DNA of 64,000 bases, from positions 248,001 to 312,000 of the forward strand of contig NZ_MDVN01000022.1 of NCBI RefSeq assembly GCF_002741945.1, given 5' to 3'. Positions 50,575 through 58,990 of the stretch are shown here, one piece after another. Position numbers and translations under genes: made by a program. The notes under the pieces were generated by a model that was given only the letters and a program-made list of their open reading frames with translations, did no database searches and had not been told where the DNA came from. Within the stretch, counting starts at the first letter, position 1, and every line of letters starts with the position of its first letter. The DNA comes from Gaetbulibacter sp. 4G1. GTDB lineage: Bacteria > Bacteroidota > Bacteroidia > Flavobacteriales > Flavobacteriaceae.

Positions 50575-50690
50575 AAAAACCGTTTAAATTCAGTACTATA
50601 CATTCGTTATTTATTATCGAATTTTATAAAGTTTTTAATGAATTAGATTTTAAATTATAAATCGTTAATTTTATTGTAGATAATTAATTT

Positions 50691-51371
50691 ATGGGGCTTC
50701 AATCTGTTATAAATCTTTTCTTTCCCAAAGTATGCTATGCTTGTCTTAATTTACTAGATGATAATGCAGATACTATTTGTATAGATTGCAGACACGATTT
50801 ACCAGTTACTAACTTCCATTTTGATGGTAATGATGCAGTTAAAAAAGTGCTTTATGGTCGTGCAAAAGTTGAAAACGGAACTGCTCTTTTTAGGTTTGAA
50901 AAAAAAGGATTGGTACAACAACTTATTCACGGATTAAAATACAAAGGCCATGAAAACATTGGATTTGTTTTGGGTAATTGGCTTGGTGGAGAATTAAAAG
51001 ATGTTGAAGCATACCATACCATTGACATCGTTATTCCTGTACCGCTGCATAAAAAGAAATTGAAAAAAAGAGGTTTTAATCAAGTTGCCAAATTTGGACA
51101 ACAAATTGCAAAAATTATAGATGCAGAGTTTAAAGATGATGTTCTAGTAAAAATTACAAATACAAAATCGCAAACTACAAAAAGTCGTTTTACTCGATGG
51201 ACTAATAGTAGTGAATTATTTGCGCTTAAAAATATGGACGCTATTGAAAACAAACATATTTTATTGGTTGACGACATTATTACAACAGGAGCAACTTTAG
51301 AAGCCTGCATAAATGTTTTAAACCAAGTAGGAAATATAAAAATTAGTATTGCCACTATGGCAATAGCTTAA
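50691..51371 (+). CDS. comF: ComF-family amidophosphoribosyltransferase-like protein
   Basis: A 226-residue protein with the ComF N-terminal zinc-ribbon (CYACLNLLDDNADTICIDCRHDLP) and a type I phosphoribosyltransferase domain with GRAKVENGTALFRFEKKGLVQQLIHGLKYKG, PVPLHKKKLKKRGFNQVAKFGQQIA and the PRPP-binding motif VLLVDDIITTGAT. ComF proteins are linked to DNA uptake in competence; the enzymatic activity is unclear. Monocistronic. Confidence 0.9.
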   Translation: MGLQSVINLFFPKVCYACLNLLDDNADTICIDCRHDLPVTNFHFDGNDAVKKVLYGRAKVENGTALFRFEKKGLVQQLIHGLKYKGHENIGFVLGNWLGGELKDVEAYHTIDIVIPVPLHKKKLKKRGFNQVAKFGQQIAKIIDAEFKDDVLVKITNTKSQTTKSRFTRWTNSSELFALKNMDAIENKHILLVDDIITTGATLEACINVLNQVGNIKISIATMAIA

Positions 51372-51567
51372 TGTATTGTTCGTTATGTTTAGAAACCCAA
51401 AATAGATTTTATAATATATAATTTGTGTTAAATTATGTAGGTTTCTTCAGTAAAATTAAATTTTGCTCAAAAAAATACAAAATTTAGTTTCACTTTAGTA
51501 ATCGCTTCGCTAGTACATAAATTTTTTCATTCCGTTTTTTGTTAATTTCAGAACGAAAAAATTCACG

Positions 51568-51575
51568 TACTTTTG
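51568..51575 (+). promoter_or_regulatory. -7 promoter box of the Big_5 lipoprotein gene
   Basis: TACTTTTG fits TAnnTTTG and lies 21 bp before the ATG at 51596. It supports that start over the in-frame upstream ATG at 51539, which precedes the box. Confidence 0.55.
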
Positions 51576-51595
51576 CTAAAAATTTAAAATTTTTG

Positions 51596-53212
51596 ATGAA
51601 TAAATCCCTTTCTAACTTTATTTTTATAGCGTTTATATGCTTGGTTTTTATTAATTGCGCAAATCGAGGCACACCTGGTGGTGGACCAAAAGACGAAACC
51701 CCTCCTAGTATTGAGAGTTCATCCCCTGATAATTATTCTACTAATTTTAAAGGGAATGAAATCAAGATTGCTTTCAATGAATATATTAAGATAAAAGACA
51801 TACAAAAACAGCTTATTATTTCGCCTCCAATGAAATGGCAACCAGACATATCACCCGTTGGTAGTGCCAGCAAAGAAATTAGAATTAAGATTAATGATAC
51901 ACTACCACCAAATACTACTTATGCATTTAACTTTGGAAATAGTATTAGTGATAATAATGAAGGCAACCCGTTTCCTTACTATAGATATGTACTATCAACC
52001 GGTGATTATATAGATTCCTTAACCGTAAAAGGGCAAATTGTTGACGCTACAAAAAGGCAGCCTGAAACATTTGTATCTGTTGCTTTATACGAAGTGGACT
52101 CTACATTCAATGACTCTATAATTTACAAAGAAGTTCCAAAATATATTACCAATACATTAGATAGTCTTACTACGTTTTCTATTGAAAATATTAAAGCTGG
52201 AAAATATATGCTTATGGCTTTAAAAGATGGAAATGAGGATAATAAATACCAACAAAAAACAGATCAAATAGCGTTTCACCAAGAGTTTATTAACGTCACA
52301 CCAACAGATTCTACATTTTATACCTTAAAATTGTTTTCTGAAGAACCCGATTTTAAAGCTATAAGACCGCGTTTAATATCTGGAGAAAAAATTGCTTTTG
52401 GTTATGAAGGAGATTATAAAAATATGGATATTAAAATAACTTCTGAAATTCCAGAAGATTTTACTCATAGAATCACCAAAGACGAAAAAACAGACACCCT
52501 TTATTACTGGTATAAACCTAGGTTAAAAGTAGACTCCTTACTCTTTAAAGTATCGCATCCAACCTTTGAAAAAGATTTTACAGCACGAATTAGTAAGCAA
52601 GAAAGAGACTCATTAATAATTAAAGCTGAGCCTTCTGGTAATATCAGTAAAGAGGCTCCATTTAAAATTTTTGCAAACACTCCATTTACTGCCTTTGATG
52701 ACTCGAAAATAAGTATAATGGATAAAGATTCTACTGGTGTAGATTTTTCTACTGAATACGATTCTATTGCTAATACTTATAATTTAAACTTTGAAAAAAC
52801 CGAAGATAATAATTATAGAATTCAAGTATTACCTGACGCCTTTGTTGACTTTTTTGATAACAAAAATGATACTTTAAAATTTTCGGTTAGCACAAAAAAA
52901 GAATCCGATTTTGGTTACGTACGTTTTTCACTAGCAAATGCAAAATACCCTATTATATTTCAATTAACTGACGCTAATGGTGAAGTTAAATATGAGCAAT
53001 ATTCCACAAAACCTGAAGCTTTAGATTTTTTAAATTTAGATTCTGGAAAATACTTTATTAGAGTTATTTTTGATACTAATGGGAATGGAAAATACGACAC
53101 TGGTAATTACCTTAAAAAGATTCAGCCTGAACGTGTAAGTCATTTTGAAATGGATGAAGAAGTAAGACCAGACTGGGGGCTAGTGCAAACTTTAAATTTT
53201 ATTGAAGAGTAA
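51596..53212 (+). CDS. Ig-like (Big_5) domain lipoprotein
   Basis: From the ATG at 51596 the protein has 538 residues and a clear lipoprotein signal (MNKSLSNFIFIAFICLVFINC, lipobox VFINC, Cys21). This is followed by the Gly-Pro segment RGTPGGGPKDETPP, typical of this Bacteroidota family, and a Big_5 domain (ESSSPDNYSTNFKGNEIKIAFNEYIKIKDI). The rest is beta-rich and ends RVIFDTNGNGKYDTGNYLKKIQPE. Probably a surface lipoprotein linked to the envelope; function unknown. It ends inside the convergent amidase gene (14 bp overlap). Confidence 0.86.
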   Translation: MNKSLSNFIFIAFICLVFINCANRGTPGGGPKDETPPSIESSSPDNYSTNFKGNEIKIAFNEYIKIKDIQKQLIISPPMKWQPDISPVGSASKEIRIKINDTLPPNTTYAFNFGNSISDNNEGNPFPYYRYVLSTGDYIDSLTVKGQIVDATKRQPETFVSVALYEVDSTFNDSIIYKEVPKYITNTLDSLTTFSIENIKAGKYMLMALKDGNEDNKYQQKTDQIAFHQEFINVTPTDSTFYTLKLFSEEPDFKAIRPRLISGEKIAFGYEGDYKNMDIKITSEIPEDFTHRITKDEKTDTLYYWYKPRLKVDSLLFKVSHPTFEKDFTARISKQERDSLIIKAEPSGNISKEAPFKIFANTPFTAFDDSKISIMDKDSTGVDFSTEYDSIANTYNLNFEKTEDNNYRIQVLPDAFVDFFDNKNDTLKFSVSTKKESDFGYVRFSLANAKYPIIFQLTDANGEVKYEQYSTKPEALDFLNLDSGKYFIRVIFDTNGNGKYDTGNYLKKIQPERVSHFEMDEEVRPDWGLVQTLNFIEE

Positions 53213-53978
53213 ACTGATCTCTATCATTTAAAAATTTAAGTTTATTTCTGTAAGCCGAAATGTGTCTTTTTTCTAAAGTAACTATTTCTGTCTGCTCCTT
53301 GTTAACTTCAAATGAGGTTAATAAATCTCCTAAAACATTATAAACAGCCGAATGACCTGAATATTCACTATTAACACCATCAATCCCTACACGGTTTACA
53401 CCAATACAATAACTCATGTTTTCAATAGCTCGTGCTTTTAATAATGCATCCCATGCAGAAACTCTTGGTTTTGGCCAATTAGCAACATATATTAGAACAT
53501 CGTAGTTTTCAGTATTTCTTGCCCAAACAGGAAAGCGCAAATCGTAACAAACTAAAGGGCAAATGCTCCAGCCTTTATACTCTATAATTACCTTTTCTTT
53601 TCCAGCAGCAAACACTTTATCCTCTCCTACCAATGTAAACGTGTGACGTTTATTATAAATAGTGATTTTACCACTAGGTTCAACAAATAACAAACGATTA
53701 TAATAAGCATCGTCCTCTAAAATAATAACACTTCCAACAATTGCGGCATTATGTTTTGAAGCTTCATATTTCATCCATTCTACCGTTTTACCTTCCATTT
53801 TTTCAGCAACTTCTGCGGCATTCATAGTAAAACCTGTTGTAAACATTTCTGGTAATATAATTATATCTACCTGCTCTGTTATATCTTTAATTTTTTCAGA
53901 AAAAGCCTTCCTGTTTAGTTCAGGTGCTTCCCAAACCAAATCTGATTGTACTAAAGCTACTTTTAATTCATCCTTCAT
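53199..53978 (-). CDS. Nitrilase-superfamily omega-amidase
   Basis: The 259-residue hydrolase has the Glu-Lys-Cys triad of the carbon-nitrogen hydrolases: Glu44 in IILPEMFTTGF, Lys110 in IYNKRHTFT and Cys144 in PLVCYDLRFPVW. It resembles E. coli YafV, an omega-amidase that deaminates 2-oxoglutaramate (from glutamine transamination). The nearby aminotransferase at 54524 on the same strand could supply that substrate. Not exported. The stop overlaps the convergent lipoprotein gene by 14 bp. Confidence 0.87.
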   Translation of the reverse strand: MKDELKVALVQSDLVWEAPELNRKAFSEKIKDITEQVDIIILPEMFTTGFTMNAAEVAEKMEGKTVEWMKYEASKHNAAIVGSVIILEDDAYYNRLLFVEPSGKITIYNKRHTFTLVGEDKVFAAGKEKVIIEYKGWSICPLVCYDLRFPVWARNTENYDVLIYVANWPKPRVSAWDALLKARAIENMSYCIGVNRVGIDGVNSEYSGHSAVYNVLGDLLTSFEVNKEQTEIVTLEKRHISAYRNKLKFLNDRDQFTLQ

Positions 53979-53984
53979 AAATGT

Positions 53985-54464
53985 CTAAACTCTTTTTAAC
54001 CTATTTTCAGCTTTTATATGAGCTTTTTTATATTTCTCAATCTTTTTAAGCCATCTCGCTTCGTCTTCAGGAGATAATTTACCTTTCTTTTTAAGCTTCT
54101 GGTATTTTTCTATAGCCTGTCTATGCTTTTTTACAGACTTATCAAAATTAGATTGAGCTTTTTGTTTTCGTTTTAGGGCTTTTTCTGCTTTATTTTGTCT
54201 CTTTTTTGCTGTTTTTTGTCCTTTTTCAGCCTTTTTTAACCTTTTTTGCTGTTTTTTAGATGCTTTGTCTAACTCCTTTTTTTTATTAAAAGCCAGCATA
54301 ATTTGCTCTTGCTCTTTTTTTGTTAGTGTATTAGTAACATCTGCTCCATCATTTAAAATACTTTCTCCTTTTACTGTGTAAGTATTTCCGTTAAAATTTA
54401 CCTCTTGAGCATTTATTGTAAAACTAAAGCTTAAAAATAATATTACAATCCAAAATTTCATCAT
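53985..54464 (-). CDS. Lys-rich secreted coiled-coil protein
   Basis: Starting at the ATG at 54464 (next ATG one codon on) the protein has 159 residues with a Sec signal peptide (MMKFWIVILFLSFSFTINAQ). A short beta part, EVNFNGNTYTVKGESILNDGADVT, is followed by about 100 residues of extremely lysine-rich helix (KKQQKRLKKAEKG, KKRQNKAEKALKRKQKAQ, KYQKLKKKGK) predicted to be coiled. A periplasmic or surface role through binding anionic polymers is possible. No family recognised. It lies between the omega-amidase and aminotransferase genes. Confidence 0.72.
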   Translation of the reverse strand: MMKFWIVILFLSFSFTINAQEVNFNGNTYTVKGESILNDGADVTNTLTKKEQEQIMLAFNKKKELDKASKKQQKRLKKAEKGQKTAKKRQNKAEKALKRKQKAQSNFDKSVKKHRQAIEKYQKLKKKGKLSPEDEARWLKKIEKYKKAHIKAENRLKRV

Positions 54465-54523
54465 TTCTAAATTTAAATTAATATTATTTTTTAGACACAA
54501 TGTTTTTTAAAAAGTTACTTATC

Positions 54524-55666
54524 TTAAATTCTATTTAAAATATCTGCAGCACGCTTTAGGGTATCGTCCTTTTTAGCAAAACAAAATCTGAGGATTTTAC
54601 TCTCTATTTTAGTATTGTAAAAAACTGATATGGGTATGGATGCTAATTTATTTTCAACGGTTAAACGCTTTGCAAAATCTACATCATTTTCTTTTGTAAT
54701 TTTTGAATAATCTAACAATTGAAAATATGTTCCTTTTGATGGTGTAAACTTAAATCGTGAATCTTTTATTAAACTTAAAAACAAGTCTCTTTTTTCTTGA
54801 TAGAAACCTGATAGTTCTAAATAATGGTTTTCATTTTCTAAATATTGTGACAATGCTTTTTGCGTTGGATGATTTACACAAAACACATTAAATTGATGCA
54901 CTTTTCGAAACTCATCCATAAGCTCTTTTGGAGCACAACAATAACCTGTACGCCAACCTGTATTATGAAATGTTTTTCCAAAAGAAGCAACTACAAAACT
55001 TCTGGATTTTAGCTCTGGGAACAAGCATGCACTTTGATGTTTTTCGCCATCAAATACAATATGTTCATAAACCTCATCACTCAATATTATAATATCTGTC
55101 CCTTTTGTTATGTCTTGTAATTGTAACATATCACTTTCAGAAAAAACGGTACCTATAGGGTTTTGTGGTGTATTAATAATGATCATTTTAGTTCGATTAT
55201 TAATTTGAGATTTCACCGCATTCCAATCCACTTTAAAGCTTGGAGATTCTAATCCTATTGAAACTGTTTTCCCTCCATTTAATTCTATTGCAGGGTCGTA
55301 ACAATCGTAAGCAGGTCTAAAAACAATAACTTCGTCATTTGGTTTTATAAATGCTGATATAATACTAAAAATGGCTTGAGTAGCACCAGCCGTTATTGTA
55401 ATTTCTGTTTCTGGATGATAGGTAGAATTATATAACAAATCAAACTTTTTAGCAATGGCTTCTCGTAATTCAAAACTCCCTTGCATGGGGGCATATTGAT
55501 TGTACCCTGTATGCATTGCTTTTGAAACCAAATCAATAAGTTGTTGATCCATTTTAAAGTCTGGAAAGCCTTGAGATAAATTTATAGCATTGTGCTTTTT
55601 TGCTAAAGCACCCATAACAGTAAAAATGGTTGTTCCTACTGTTGGAAGTTTAGAGATATGTTGCAT
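54524..55666 (-). CDS. Methionine/glutamine-type class I aminotransferase
   Basis: A 380-residue PLP enzyme of class I/II: NLSQGFPDFKMD near the start, GYNQYAPMQGSFELREAIA, the PLP-binding Tyr/Asp in NTPQNPIGTV and DIIILSDEVYEHIVF and the Schiff base Lys231 in SFGKTFHNTGWRTGY, with the final Arg for the substrate carboxylate. It is closest to YbdL/kynurenine aminotransferase-like enzymes, which use methionine and glutamine. With the omega-amidase of the same run it forms the expected pair of a glutamine transaminase pathway (inference). Confidence 0.87.
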   Translation of the reverse strand: MQHISKLPTVGTTIFTVMGALAKKHNAINLSQGFPDFKMDQQLIDLVSKAMHTGYNQYAPMQGSFELREAIAKKFDLLYNSTYHPETEITITAGATQAIFSIISAFIKPNDEVIVFRPAYDCYDPAIELNGGKTVSIGLESPSFKVDWNAVKSQINNRTKMIIINTPQNPIGTVFSESDMLQLQDITKGTDIIILSDEVYEHIVFDGEKHQSACLFPELKSRSFVVASFGKTFHNTGWRTGYCCAPKELMDEFRKVHQFNVFCVNHPTQKALSQYLENENHYLELSGFYQEKRDLFLSLIKDSRFKFTPSKGTYFQLLDYSKITKENDVDFAKRLTVENKLASIPISVFYNTKIESKILRFCFAKKDDTLKRAADILNRI

Positions 55667-55730
55667 GGGATAAAGATAGTGACTTCTTCATACAATTCGA
55701 AAACGACAATTTTTAAAAGGATCAACCTAA

Positions 55731-56423
55731 TTAAACCCCTAATACTTTTAGTAATTCCTGCTTATAAGTTCTCCCAATGGGGATTTTATTTTCTTTTATA
55801 AAAAGTGTATTTCCAGAGATTTTATCTATAAATTTTCTATTTATAATAAATGATTTGTGTACTTGTATAAATTGATTTTCTGGTAATTTAGTCGTCCAGT
55901 TCTTTAAAGAATCTATATACGATAATTTTTGTGTTTCTGTAACTACTGTAATATAATTTCTGTCAGACTCTATATAAAGTATTGTGTTTAAAGTGAGTTT
56001 GTGTAGTGTTTTATCTACATTCAAAAAAATGGTCTCTACTTCTTTTTCTTCATTACTACTTTTTGGTATTTCAATTCTGTCTTTCGCTTTATTAATCGCT
56101 TTTAAAAAGCGATCAAACGAAAAAGGTTTTACTAAATAATCTACTATAGTATCTAACTCAAAACTGTTGGCAGCATAATCTGGATAAGCAGTTGTCATTA
56201 TAATTGCTGGCGGTTTTTTAATGGTTTTAATAAAATCTAATCCAGATATATCTGGCAAATTAATATCCAAAAAAACTACATCAACCGTGTTTGTGTTTAA
56301 AAACGAATTAGCTTCTATAGCTGCTTTAAATGTGTCTACCAAATTAAGGTTAGGAATTTTGCCAATAAAATTCTTTAATACTCTTTGAGCAGGAATTTCG
56401 TCTTCAATTATAATACAATTCAT
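55731..56423 (-). CDS. LytTR-family response regulator
   Basis: The 230-residue protein has a receiver domain with acidic pocket Glu7-Asp8 and phospho-acceptor Asp53 (VVFLDINLPDISG), conserved Lys in YLVKPFSFDRF, and a C-terminal LytTR DNA-binding domain (ILYIESDRNYITVVTETQKL, QVHKSFIINRKFIDKIS). LytTR regulators bind direct repeats about two helical turns apart. It overlaps the kinase gene by 1 bp, with ATGA-type coupling. The candidate target is a 21-bp-phased repeat in front of this operon. Confidence 0.92.
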   Translation of the reverse strand: MNCIIIEDEIPAQRVLKNFIGKIPNLNLVDTFKAAIEANSFLNTNTVDVVFLDINLPDISGLDFIKTIKKPPAIIMTTAYPDYAANSFELDTIVDYLVKPFSFDRFLKAINKAKDRIEIPKSSNEEKEVETIFLNVDKTLHKLTLNTILYIESDRNYITVVTETQKLSYIDSLKNWTTKLPENQFIQVHKSFIINRKFIDKISGNTLFIKENKIPIGRTYKQELLKVLGV

Positions 56424-57391
56424 TATAGCTCTAATTTTAGATGCACTTTAAATGTTTCAGCTTTATCAATTGTAAAGGCATATTTATCTTTGTATATAAG
56501 TTCTAGTCGCTTTTCTAAGTTTTGCAAACCTATTTTAAAATCGGTTTCACTTACTTTCTCTTTATCAAAATCGTTCTCACAAGTACATATCAAAATATTA
56601 TCCTCTACAACTATATGTATAGAAATATCACTATTTAGAGTACTATGCTTAAAGGCATTTTCTATAATAGTTATTAAAAGTAACGGTGCAATTTTATAAT
56701 GAAACGAATTTATAGCTTTTGTATAATGAATCTGTTTTGTGCCTTCTGTTCTTAACTTCTGAAATTTCATGTAATTATCTATAAACTGAATTTCTTTTTC
56801 TAAAGAAATAGTTTCAGAATTACTTTCGTATAATACATGTTTTAAATTATCAGATAACATTAAAATAAGGTCGGCAGCTTCGTTTGGTTTTTCTAAAGTA
56901 TAAGAATAAATAGTGTTTAAGTTGTTAAAAAGCACATGCGGGTTTATTTGCGATTTTAAAAACTTAAGTTCCATTTCGGTATGCTCTTTTTTAATTTGCT
57001 CAACTTCTGCTTGCTTGTCTAAAAAACGATACAACATCCATATAAATGAGAAAAAAATAAGAGGTACTAAGGTTTGCCATAAATAATCACTTAAGCATTT
57101 CATTACAGAGCAGCCACATTGTGCAAACACATTACAGTACAATTGGGTAGCAAAAAAAGAGATGGCTGCAAATACAAAAACATATAAAATGTAGAGTCGC
57201 TTTTTGATAAAAAACGGAAGCAATATAAAATGATTTACATATACAATAACTACGAGTATAGAAAGGTATTGCAAAAATGGATTTTCGCGCCAATAAAAAT
57301 CTGAAAACAGAAAAAGTGACACAAACACGAACAGCATCCAAAATAAGATGTGTACTAAAATTTGCGAAGTGTGTTTTTGTAAAGTAATCAT
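56423..57391 (-). CDS. LytS/YehU-type sensor histidine kinase
   Basis: The 322-residue kinase has four N-terminal membrane helices (about 10-30, 40-58, 68-85, 103-122) and the His_kinase domain with the phospho-accepting His152 in KSQINPHVLFNNLN (most relatives have INPHFLFN), followed by an HATPase_c domain. It is the upstream gene of a two-gene operon with the LytTR regulator. The cysteine-rich loop QCGCSVMKC (about 91-99) between helices is unusual and could sense redox state or metal. Confidence 0.9.
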   Translation of the reverse strand: MITLQKHTSQILVHILFWMLFVFVSLFLFSDFYWRENPFLQYLSILVVIVYVNHFILLPFFIKKRLYILYVFVFAAISFFATQLYCNVFAQCGCSVMKCLSDYLWQTLVPLIFFSFIWMLYRFLDKQAEVEQIKKEHTEMELKFLKSQINPHVLFNNLNTIYSYTLEKPNEAADLILMLSDNLKHVLYESNSETISLEKEIQFIDNYMKFQKLRTEGTKQIHYTKAINSFHYKIAPLLLITIIENAFKHSTLNSDISIHIVVEDNILICTCENDFDKEKVSETDFKIGLQNLEKRLELIYKDKYAFTIDKAETFKVHLKLEL

Positions 57392-57484
57392 TTATTGCTG
57401 TTGAAAGTTAACAGAAATGCTTTAACCACCAAAAAATTATGTACAAAAAACCTTTATAGTATTGCAAACTACACAAATATTGAC

Positions 57485-57519
57485 GTTTGTTAATTTAAGT
57501 GTGTTGTTTGTAAACTTAA
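57485..57519. promoter_or_regulatory. 21-bp-phased direct repeat, candidate LytTR binding site
   Basis: GTTTGTTAATTTAA (57485-57498) and GTTTGTAAACTTAA (57506-57519) match at 12 of 14 positions with an offset of exactly 21 bp (two helical turns). It lies in the divergent region between the LytS/LytTR operon and the thioredoxin-TPR gene at 57578. Confidence 0.5.
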
Positions 57520-57577
57520 TTCGTATCACTTAAAAATCTGTTTTAGGTTTGACTTAACAATCAATCAGAGCCATCAC

Positions 57578-58480
57578 ATGAAACATCATCTCATCAAACG
57601 AACAGTTATTTTATCAATCCTTTTACTTAGCCTACATTTCGCGTTTTCTCAAACGCATAAAAAACTTACTACCGACAAAAAAGGTAATGAGCTTTTACTT
57701 GGAAAAATCACTAAATCTGACTTAACTAATAACACTTTCAATGCTTGGTTTTCAAAAAACCACAAGGGTTATTTAGTTAACAAAAGCATCATTAAGCAAT
57801 TAAAAGATTCATTAAATCAATATGAAATCAAAGCCTTTTTAGGCACTTGGTGCGGCGATAGTAAAAAGGAAGTTCCAAGGTTTTATAAGGTTTTGGAAGC
57901 TGCAAAATTCTCAGAAAACCAACTACATGTTATTGCAGTAAACAGAACTAAAGAGGCTTACAAACAAAGTCCTAATGGTGAAGAAAAGGGATTAAATATT
58001 CATCGAGTTCCTACTTTTATTTTTTATAAAAATGGAAAAGAAGTGAATAGAATTGTTGAGCATCCAAAAGAAACTTTAGAACGTGATATTTTAAATATTG
58101 TAACTAAAAACAAGTATACGCCTAACTATATGGCGGTAAAATACATCAATTATTTACTCAACTCAAAAACCATTGATAGCTTAAAGTTAGAAGAGTCCGT
58201 TTTAGTCTCAAGGCTAGCAGAGTTTGTAAAAGGCAGTAGAGAATTAAACACTTACGGATATTCGCTTTTACGTTCTAATCAAACGGAAAAAGCGTTATAT
58301 ATCTTCGATTTAAACACCAAAATATTTCCATACAAATACAATGTTTATGACAGTTTAGGCGAAGCTTATTTTGAAACAAAAAACTATACTGAAGCATTAA
58401 AAAACTATTATAAGGTATTGAGTTTAAAGCCCGATGATAAAAATGCAGAAAGCATGATTGAGAAAATAAAAAATATCTAA
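57578..58480 (+). CDS. Secreted thioredoxin-fold protein with TPR tail
   Basis: The 300-residue protein has a Sec signal peptide (to SQ at about 25). A thioredoxin fold follows with the active-site position reading W91-C-G-D94 (GTWCGDSKKEVP), so only one Cys of CxxC remains, and the cis-Pro145 in HRVPTFIF. TPR-like helices fill 210-300 (YNVYDSLGEAYFETKNYTEALKNYYKVLSLKPDD). A single Cys suggests a role in binding, peroxidase-like or thiol-transfer chemistry rather than classical disulfide exchange. It heads a three-gene run with gaps of 9 and -4 bp, divergent from the LytTR operon. Confidence 0.82.
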   Translation: MKHHLIKRTVILSILLLSLHFAFSQTHKKLTTDKKGNELLLGKITKSDLTNNTFNAWFSKNHKGYLVNKSIIKQLKDSLNQYEIKAFLGTWCGDSKKEVPRFYKVLEAAKFSENQLHVIAVNRTKEAYKQSPNGEEKGLNIHRVPTFIFYKNGKEVNRIVEHPKETLERDILNIVTKNKYTPNYMAVKYINYLLNSKTIDSLKLEESVLVSRLAEFVKGSRELNTYGYSLLRSNQTEKALYIFDLNTKIFPYKYNVYDSLGEAYFETKNYTEALKNYYKVLSLKPDDKNAESMIEKIKNI

Positions 58481-58489
58481 AATCATAAA

Positions 58490-58990
58490 ATGAAAAAGTT
58501 TATAGGTTTTGTAGTGATATTTTGCTTCTTACTTTGCTGTGATAAACCAAAAAGCTTAAAAGCTAATACTTATGAGAATCAAATAGGAGATACATCTTTT
58601 AACCCAAATTTAGATAATCGCAACTTTAAATTATGTGATTCAACTCAAGTACTACATAAACGTGCTTTAGTAAAATATAAAGGTGGTACAAAAGCATTAG
58701 AAAATGACCTTATTAGCCAGTTTAATTACAAATCTAAATATCAATCATTTAACGGTTATTTTTTTATTCGTTTTGTTGTAAACTGCAATGATGAGACAGG
58801 ACGATTTAGAATGCAAATTCTTGACCAAAACTTTAAATCTACAAATTGCCCTAAAGAGCTTGAAATACATATTCTTAAAATCACAAAAGCATTAAAAAAT
58901 TGGAATCATGCTTTTTATAAAGGCAAAGCTATGGATTGTTATAGGTTTTTAATTATTAAAATGGAAAAGGGTAAAATCATAAAAGCATGA
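58490..58990 (+). CDS. Lipoprotein of unknown function
   Basis: The 166-residue protein has a lipoprotein signal (FCFLLCC, Cys16 or Cys17) and a mature domain containing the pairs KYKGGTKALENDLISQF, NGYFFIRFVVNCNDETGRFRM and EIHILKITKALKNWNHAFY. The NGYFFIRFVVNCNDETGRF strand followed by a LxxxWxxA helix is similar to TonB C-terminal-like domains, but I cannot assign it. It overlaps the next gene by 4 bp. Confidence 0.68.
   Translation: MKKFIGFVVIFCFLLCCDKPKSLKANTYENQIGDTSFNPNLDNRNFKLCDSTQVLHKRALVKYKGGTKALENDLISQFNYKSKYQSFNGYFFIRFVVNCNDETGRFRMQILDQNFKSTNCPKELEIHILKITKALKNWNHAFYKGKAMDCYRFLIIKMEKGKIIKA

Noticed and set aside
51539-51595. N-terminal extension of the Big_5 lipoprotein from an upstream ATG
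   Set aside because: The extension is basic and would precede the signal peptide, and it lies upstream of the -7 box TACTTTTG; the ATG at 51596 gives a normal lipoprotein signal.
51490-51672. Minus-strand 60-codon frame
   Set aside because: It is antisense to the promoter and signal peptide of the Big_5 lipoprotein gene, with only poly-basic, AT-driven content.
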